A stretch of DNA of 12,164 nucleotides from Zeimonas sp964481165 (lineage in GTDB: Bacteria; Pseudomonadota; Gammaproteobacteria; Burkholderiales; Burkholderiaceae_E). Below, one piece after another: positions 9,801 through 12,164 of this stretch. Every line of letters starts with the position of its first letter. Position 1 is the stretch's first letter. The position numbers and the translations under genes are program-made. Below the pieces are notes generated by a model. It had not been told where the DNA came from. It did no database searches and saw nothing but the letters and a program-made list of their open reading frames with translations. Location: NCBI GenBank assembly GCA_964481165.1, contig CAYZYC010000074.1, positions 1-12,164 on the forward strand, given 5' to 3'.

Positions 9801-9841
9801 CGTCCGGCCTTGAAAAGACTTCGATCCGCCCATACAATTAG
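851..9841 (+). CDS. ndvB: Cyclic beta-1,2-glucan synthase (GT84-glycoamylase-like-GH94), inner membrane
   Basis: This 2996-residue protein, slightly longer than Brucella Cgs and rhizobial NdvB/ChvB (about 2830-2870), matches that family along its whole length. Such enzymes polymerise glucose from UDP-glucose into beta-1,2-glucan on a protein primer, then cyclise it for the periplasm. Visible order: conserved helical N-terminus (EWLLDNFYLIEEQI at 99-112); two membrane segments (about 425-475); cytosolic GT84 transferase with DTDTE (648-652), QPR (693-695), FGQGSFIGKG (733-742), SHDLLEG (764-770) and RHRWVRGDWQ (798-807); four more membrane segments (843-888, 974-1019); glycoamylase-like domain (about 1030-1660, PWGVSESGYN near 1509, HHQGMS at 1607); two GH94-type beta-sandwich regions (from about 1687 and 2172); and an alpha/alpha-barrel (about 2464-2910) with FRDQLQD (2514), GDWNDGMN (2646-2653; likely acid D2650), GVRENGGQYTHAAIW (2796-2810) and WSWYTGSAGWMYR (2869-2881). 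Residues 1190-1388 are a variable Ala/Asp-rich linker. The start is TTG. No ChvA/NdvA exporter is in the window. A linear-glucan product cannot be excluded. The last ten codons contain the groE promoter. Confidence 0.93.
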   Translation: MKPSRNSLWHLPAWAPWLASIRAGPAPADDDGLQGAEIFTADQMAQHGVRLAGQHKVSPASGEDTLLKQLSANESILVSVWEQLCDTAAESGRSTPAGEWLLDNFYLIEEQIRIARRHLPADYSRELPRLLEGASGGLPRVYDLAIESISRADGRVDMENLRRFVAAYQTVEPLDLGELWAIPIMLRLALIEKLARAGQRIERGHLQRAMADMWADAMIETAERNPKNLIVVIADMARSDPPLGSAFVAELARRLQGRSPSLTLPITWVEQHLAESGLTIEQLVRRENRLQAADQVLVSNSIGSLRELSALDWRAFVESMSLVERTLGDDPAGVYAGMDFASRDRYRHAVEQIARYSPAREIDVAQKCVEIAASHAADAGDEPLAHVGYYLLDAGRSTLEHAVGARLPWLARLRSRAGRVSLPAYLGSIALITGVLTAALMWPLHDRSPWLVVALALPMLVATSQLAITLVNWAATLLLAPQPLQRMDFSGGIPKEFRTLVAVPTMLANEAAVESLLDALEVRFLANRDDELRFALLTDHVDADTEHLPGDAPLLELAARGIEALNLKYAAPTVDDGVAPDRFFLFHRPRRWNDVERVWMGSERKRGKLADLNRLLRATDDASARDAFSCIVGDIESLRDVRYVITLDTDTELPHDAAWQLIGNMAHPLNRPRFTSPRRGRRSIVRAGYSILQPRVGVSLPGANRSRYARLFAGDPGIDPYTRAVSDVYQDLFGQGSFIGKGIYDVDAFERAQADCLPANRILSHDLLEGCYARSGLVNDVVLYEAYPSRYLDDVARRHRWVRGDWQVASWMLPRVPTPDRTDARNPLSLLSRWKIFDNLRRSLVSPAIVVLLPAAWALPEVSPLWTIALAGIFVVPPILAFAFDVVRRRPETSLVRHLALSWSAATRQLKQALFALASLPYDARFHLDAVARAQWRTLVTRRRLLEWRASEIVEHRARSGDGAGSLADLLRTGWAMAIAPLIALGAASWLAAWRPSVLLYAGPLLAAWFASPAIAWWLSRPRAARPRALNAEQERFLRILARRTWAFFEQFVDEHNHWLPPDNYQEAPVERTAHRTSPTNIGFAALANLAAYDFGYLTSRALIERTSNMLATMASLERYQGHFYNWYDTLTLKPLLPTYVSSVDSGNLAGALLTLRPGLEAIADEPILARRTLDGLYDTWCVLLEGTAGAARAAPVKRFGTQLARARQAPPATLGSARRCLAELAASADECVAAIASANDAQASAAQSRAAIDASDERVAEVTDPHTFDAQEEGEAQEASQLAAELAAAVSDDAPLHPHAAVRDPAAEALRWARALSRQCHGALDELYALADASSDDPDSDDADARNARMADDARAIPTLREAAQSGNEEAAMRLALIDRLVREAGEMAELDYRFLYDENRRLLSIGYNVDERRADSGFYDLLASEARLASFVAIAQRRLPTEHWFALGRLLTRANGDPILVSWSGSMFEYLMPLLVMPSYENSLLEQTCQAAVERQIEYGRQRGVPWGVSESGYNAVDAAANYQYRAFGVPGLGLKRGLAEDLVIAPYASALALLVDPHASCRNLQRLADDGLSGEFGLYEAVDRTPSRLPPGESQMVVRSFMAHHQGMSLLALLSLLADQPMQRRFAADPNLRGTLLLLQERVPKVPAFHRHTTRSPEMQPGFVPTEMPIRVVADPDITPPQVQLLSNGRYHVMVTHAGGGYSRWNDLAVTRWHEDPTRDHWGAFCFVRDVASDTWWSVAHQPSLRRAEHYEAIFSEGRAEFRRRDRIAANDPGLETHTEIVVSPEDDIELRRVTITNRSRRRRTIELTSYAEVVIAPAAADAMHPAFSNLFVQTEILESPSSILCTRRARSPDEQVPWMFHLMAVHGSRAGPVSHETDRARFVGRGNGLMSPNAMRMAGPLSGSQGSVLDPIVASRCAISLDGDASVSIDLVTGVAGDRATCVSLIEKYGDRRLTDRVFKLAWSHSQVVLRQLGASEADAQLYARLASSIVYANPALRAESAVLLRNRRGQADLWGYAISGDLPIVLLTVSHSAQVGLVRELIQAHAYWRLKGLSVDLVIWNEEHEVYRQELQEYILALVPVGTGTHVFDRPGGIFVRFASQISREDRILMQSAARAIIADHHGGLAEQLARRGTPERRVAALVPSVRAMRPEDAARPEPVADELLFANGFGGFAVDAREYVVVTDAEPTPAPWANVIANPSFGTVVSESGGAYTWFENAHEFRLTPWHNDPLCDPSGEIFYLRDEESGQFWSPASLPGDGATTCRARHGFGYTVYTRQESGIESELCVYVALDAAVKFSVLRVRNRSGRPRKLSATGYVEWVLGDLRSKAAMHVSTAIDAHSGALLARNRYSAEFSSYIAFLHVGESFHSSTCDRGEFVGRNGTLRRPAAMRQLRLSGRVGAGFDPCAAIQVPFELADGQEREIVFRLGVARDADEGHRLIDRFRGSSGAREALDVVHEYWGRTLGAVRVRTPEPAVDVLANGWLAYQTMACRVWARSGYYQSGGAFGFRDQLQDVMALVHLEPALMREHLLRCASRQFVEGDVQHWWHPPSGRGVRTQCSDDYLWLPLATARYVQATGDLSVLDENASFLEGRPVNPGEDSYYDLPAQSAEEASLYRHCVLAIRHAMRFGEHGLPLIGTGDWNDGMNLVGVDGRGESVWLGFFLYEVLSRFAAVARSHEDEAFAGFCESEADALRERIESHGWDGNWYRRAYFDDGTALGSAGNAQCRIDSIAQSWSVLSGAGDPTRARRAMEALDTHLVRRDAGLVQLLDPPFDDPDPNPGYIAGYVPGVRENGGQYTHAAIWAAMAFAELGDTRRAWELFNLINPVNHGSDADAVAIYRAEPYAVAADVYAVAPHVGRGGWSWYTGSAGWMYRLIVESLLGLRVHGNRLQVKPQMPAGWDSFEIDYRYRDTTYRIRVERGPAQAPALRLDGVPCPEDVAVLVDDRLEHEVVLEWPARAAEAAPEAAAHAPGQSAAASGLEKTSIRPYN
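9809..9838 (+). promoter_or_regulatory. groESL promoter with overlapping sigma-70-like and sigma-32-like boxes
   Basis: TTGAAA (9810-9815) and TACAAT (9833-9838), each five of six consensus bases, are 17 bases apart, the optimal sigma-70 arrangement. The same stretch reads CTTGAAA (9809-9815), 13 bases, then CCCATAC (9829-9835), which fits the heat-shock sigma-32 consensus CTTGAAA...CCCATNT except at the last base. Transcription would start near 9844-9846, inside the CIRCE operator. The whole promoter lies within the last ten codons (L2987-N2996) of the upstream glucan synthase. Which sigma factor is used is inferred from the motif only. Confidence 0.8.
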
Positions 9842-9864
9842 CACTCGTCGGCCACGAGTGCTAG
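9838..9864 (+). promoter_or_regulatory. CIRCE operator (HrcA binding site) of groESL
   Basis: TTAGCACTC (9838-9846), a 9-base spacer (9847-9855) and GAGTGCTAG (9856-9864) match the CIRCE consensus TTAGCACTC-N9-GAGTGCTAA at 17 of 18 arm positions; only the final A is G. CIRCE is bound by the repressor HrcA, which is released on heat stress and whose folding depends on GroE. Here it covers the predicted transcription start, so binding should block initiation, and the element is also transcribed at the 5' end of the leader. The first arm contains the TAG stop (9839-9841) of the synthase gene. hrcA is not in the window. Confidence 0.95.
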
Positions 9865-9914
9865 CAACGACGTAATCGGACCGCCGATACGTCGGCATCC
9901 GGCTGGCGGATACC

Positions 9915-9966
9915 GGAGAACGAGGCGGCGCCGATTCCCGATCGGCGCCTTCGGTCTCCCCTTTTT
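9915..9966 (+). terminator. Terminator-like hairpin in the groES leader
   Basis: The core is a perfect 9-bp stem, GGCGCCGAT (9927-9935) with ATCGGCGCC (9941-9949), over TCCCG. It can be extended by CGAG/TTCG (9921-9924 with 9950-9953, one wobble pair) and GGAGA/TCTCC (9915-9919 with 9955-9959) across a small bulge and a mismatch. Two C and five T (9962-9966) follow. The order resembles an intrinsic terminator. It lies after the groE promoter and before groES, so it may terminate synthase transcripts, attenuate groE, or merely structure the leader. The T tract is short and starts two bases after the stem, so efficiency may be partial. Confidence 0.5.
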
Positions 9967-9999
9967 CCCAATCAAATCAGAATTCTGGAGCCACACCGC

Positions 10000-10287
10000 A
10001 TGAAACTGCGACCCCTGCATGATCGGGTGATCATCAAGCGTCTGGACAACGAGCGCAAAACCGCCTCGGGCATCGTGATCCCTGACAACGTCGCCGAGAA
10101 GCCCGACCAGGGCGAAGTCCTCGCCGTGGGCAACGGCAAGGTCGGCGACGACGGCAAGGTCCGCGCGCTCGCCGTCAAGGTGGGCGACAAGGTGCTCTTC
10201 GGCAAGTACAGCGGCCAGACCGTCAAGGTCGAAGGCGACGAACTGCTGGTGATGCGCGAAGAAGACATCATGGCCGTGGTCGAATAA
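10000..10287 (+). CDS. groES: Co-chaperonin GroES (Hsp10)
   Basis: This 95-residue protein has the usual GroES length. It forms the heptameric lid that closes the GroEL chamber during ATP-driven folding in the cytoplasm. The N-terminus MKLRPLHDRVIIKR is characteristic. The mobile loop (about 16-33) carries the hydrophobic contact tripeptide I-V-I at 25-27 that docks on GroEL. The ending G-D-E-L-L-V-M-R-E-E-D-I-M-A-V is also typical. ATG at 10000 follows a TGGAG (9986-9990) by 9 bases. groEL starts 27 bases after the TAA stop, forming the standard bicistronic operon. The leader is about 155 bases from the predicted start of transcription and contains CIRCE and a large hairpin. Expression is expected to be heat-inducible through HrcA and possibly sigma-32. 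Confidence 0.98.
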   Translation: MKLRPLHDRVIIKRLDNERKTASGIVIPDNVAEKPDQGEVLAVGNGKVGDDGKVRALAVKVGDKVLFGKYSGQTVKVEGDELLVMREEDIMAVVE

Positions 10288-10314
10288 TCGAACGGATATC
10301 AGGAGAGTAAACAG

Positions 10315-11967
<1,653 letters not shown>

Positions 11968-12033
11968 AGGTCCCGCGGCACGGCCCGCGAGGGCTGCGCA
12001 GCCCCGACGCGCAAGCGCCGGAACGAAGTGCCG

Positions 12034-12058
12034 AAGGCCCGCGAAAGCGGGCCTTTTT
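12034..12058 (+). terminator. Intrinsic terminator of groESL
   Basis: AAGGCCCGC (12034-12042) pairs with GCGGGCCTT (12047-12055) over a GAAA tetraloop, and T12054-12058 forms a five-T tract at the stem end. It is a canonical Rho-independent terminator 67 bases downstream of the groEL stop codon. Confidence 0.93.
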
Positions 12059-12164
12059 CATGTGCTCGGGTGTTGAATGGCTCGGTGGATGCGCCGATGC
12101 GAAAGGGCTATGCCGTCGGCTCGATTTCCCCGGTGCGGCGGCGCCGGTAGAATGTTTTGATCCG
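12059..12164 (+). other. Downstream non-coding end, possible start of a promoter
   Basis: No gene is recognisable in the last 106 bases. TAGAAT at 12148-12153 matches five of six bases of a sigma-70 -10 box, but the sequence 17 bases upstream (TTTCCC, 12125-12130) is a poor -35 box. It could belong to a gene beginning beyond the window edge. The region could equally be plain spacer. Confidence 0.25.

Noticed and set aside
5573..9898. A 1441-codon open frame on the minus strand, with others at 35-2851 and 2876-5533
   Set aside because: They are antisense shadows of the GC-rich synthase gene. Their composition is biased (Arg, Val, Gln, His), they lack domain motifs, and they overlap genes with strong family identity.
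11991..12004. Perfect 14-bp palindrome GGGCTGCGCAGCCC after groEL
   Set aside because: As a hairpin it gives only about five pairs and has no T tract. The nearby terminator at 12034-12058 explains termination, and a chance palindrome is likely at this GC content.

Overview
The window is about 12 kb of high-GC chromosome in which every gene lies on the + strand. The GroEL and GroES sequences, the CIRCE operator before groES and the codon use (G or C in almost every third position) suggest a betaproteobacterium, probably of the Burkholderiales. This assignment comes from recalled family sequences, not from a database search. I see no phage, insertion sequence, CRISPR array, tRNA or rRNA, and no stretch of foreign base composition, so this looks like ordinary core chromosome.

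Layout. Bases 1-86 hold the last 27 codons of what looks like a carboxymuconolactone decarboxylase/AhpD-like gene. After a 221-base gap comes a 70-residue cold-shock protein (308-520). It is followed by a hairpin-rich spacer of 330 bases (521-850) with a strong intrinsic terminator at 574-602. A single giant gene (851-9841, 2996 residues, TTG start) then encodes a membrane-bound cyclic beta-1,2-glucan synthase of the NdvB/ChvB/Cgs type. It joins a GT84 glucosyltransferase, six membrane segments, a glycoamylase-like domain and a GH94 phosphorylase-type domain in one chain. The groES (10000-10287) and groEL (10315-11967) operon follows and ends in an intrinsic terminator at 12034-12058. The last 100 bases contain no gene and perhaps the start of a promoter for the next one.

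The most noteworthy part is the ndvB-groES junction. The groE promoter combines a sigma-70-like TTGAAA-17-TACAAT with an overlapping sigma-32-like CTTGAAA-13-CCCATAC. It lies inside the last ten codons of the glucan synthase gene. The synthase stop codon TAG is part of the HrcA operator CIRCE (17 of 18 consensus bases). A long terminator-like hairpin with a T5 tract sits in the groE leader, downstream of both promoter and operator, so it could end the ndvB transcript and also attenuate groE.

Functionally, the window pairs three envelope or stress functions: an RNA chaperone (Csp), a periplasmic osmoregulated glucan maker and the main protein-folding chaperonin. They sit next to each other, but terminators separate Csp from the synthase and a separate promoter drives groESL, so they are not one simple operon. 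I found no convincing new biological system. The findings are mainly about the unusual overlap of coding and regulatory sequence.
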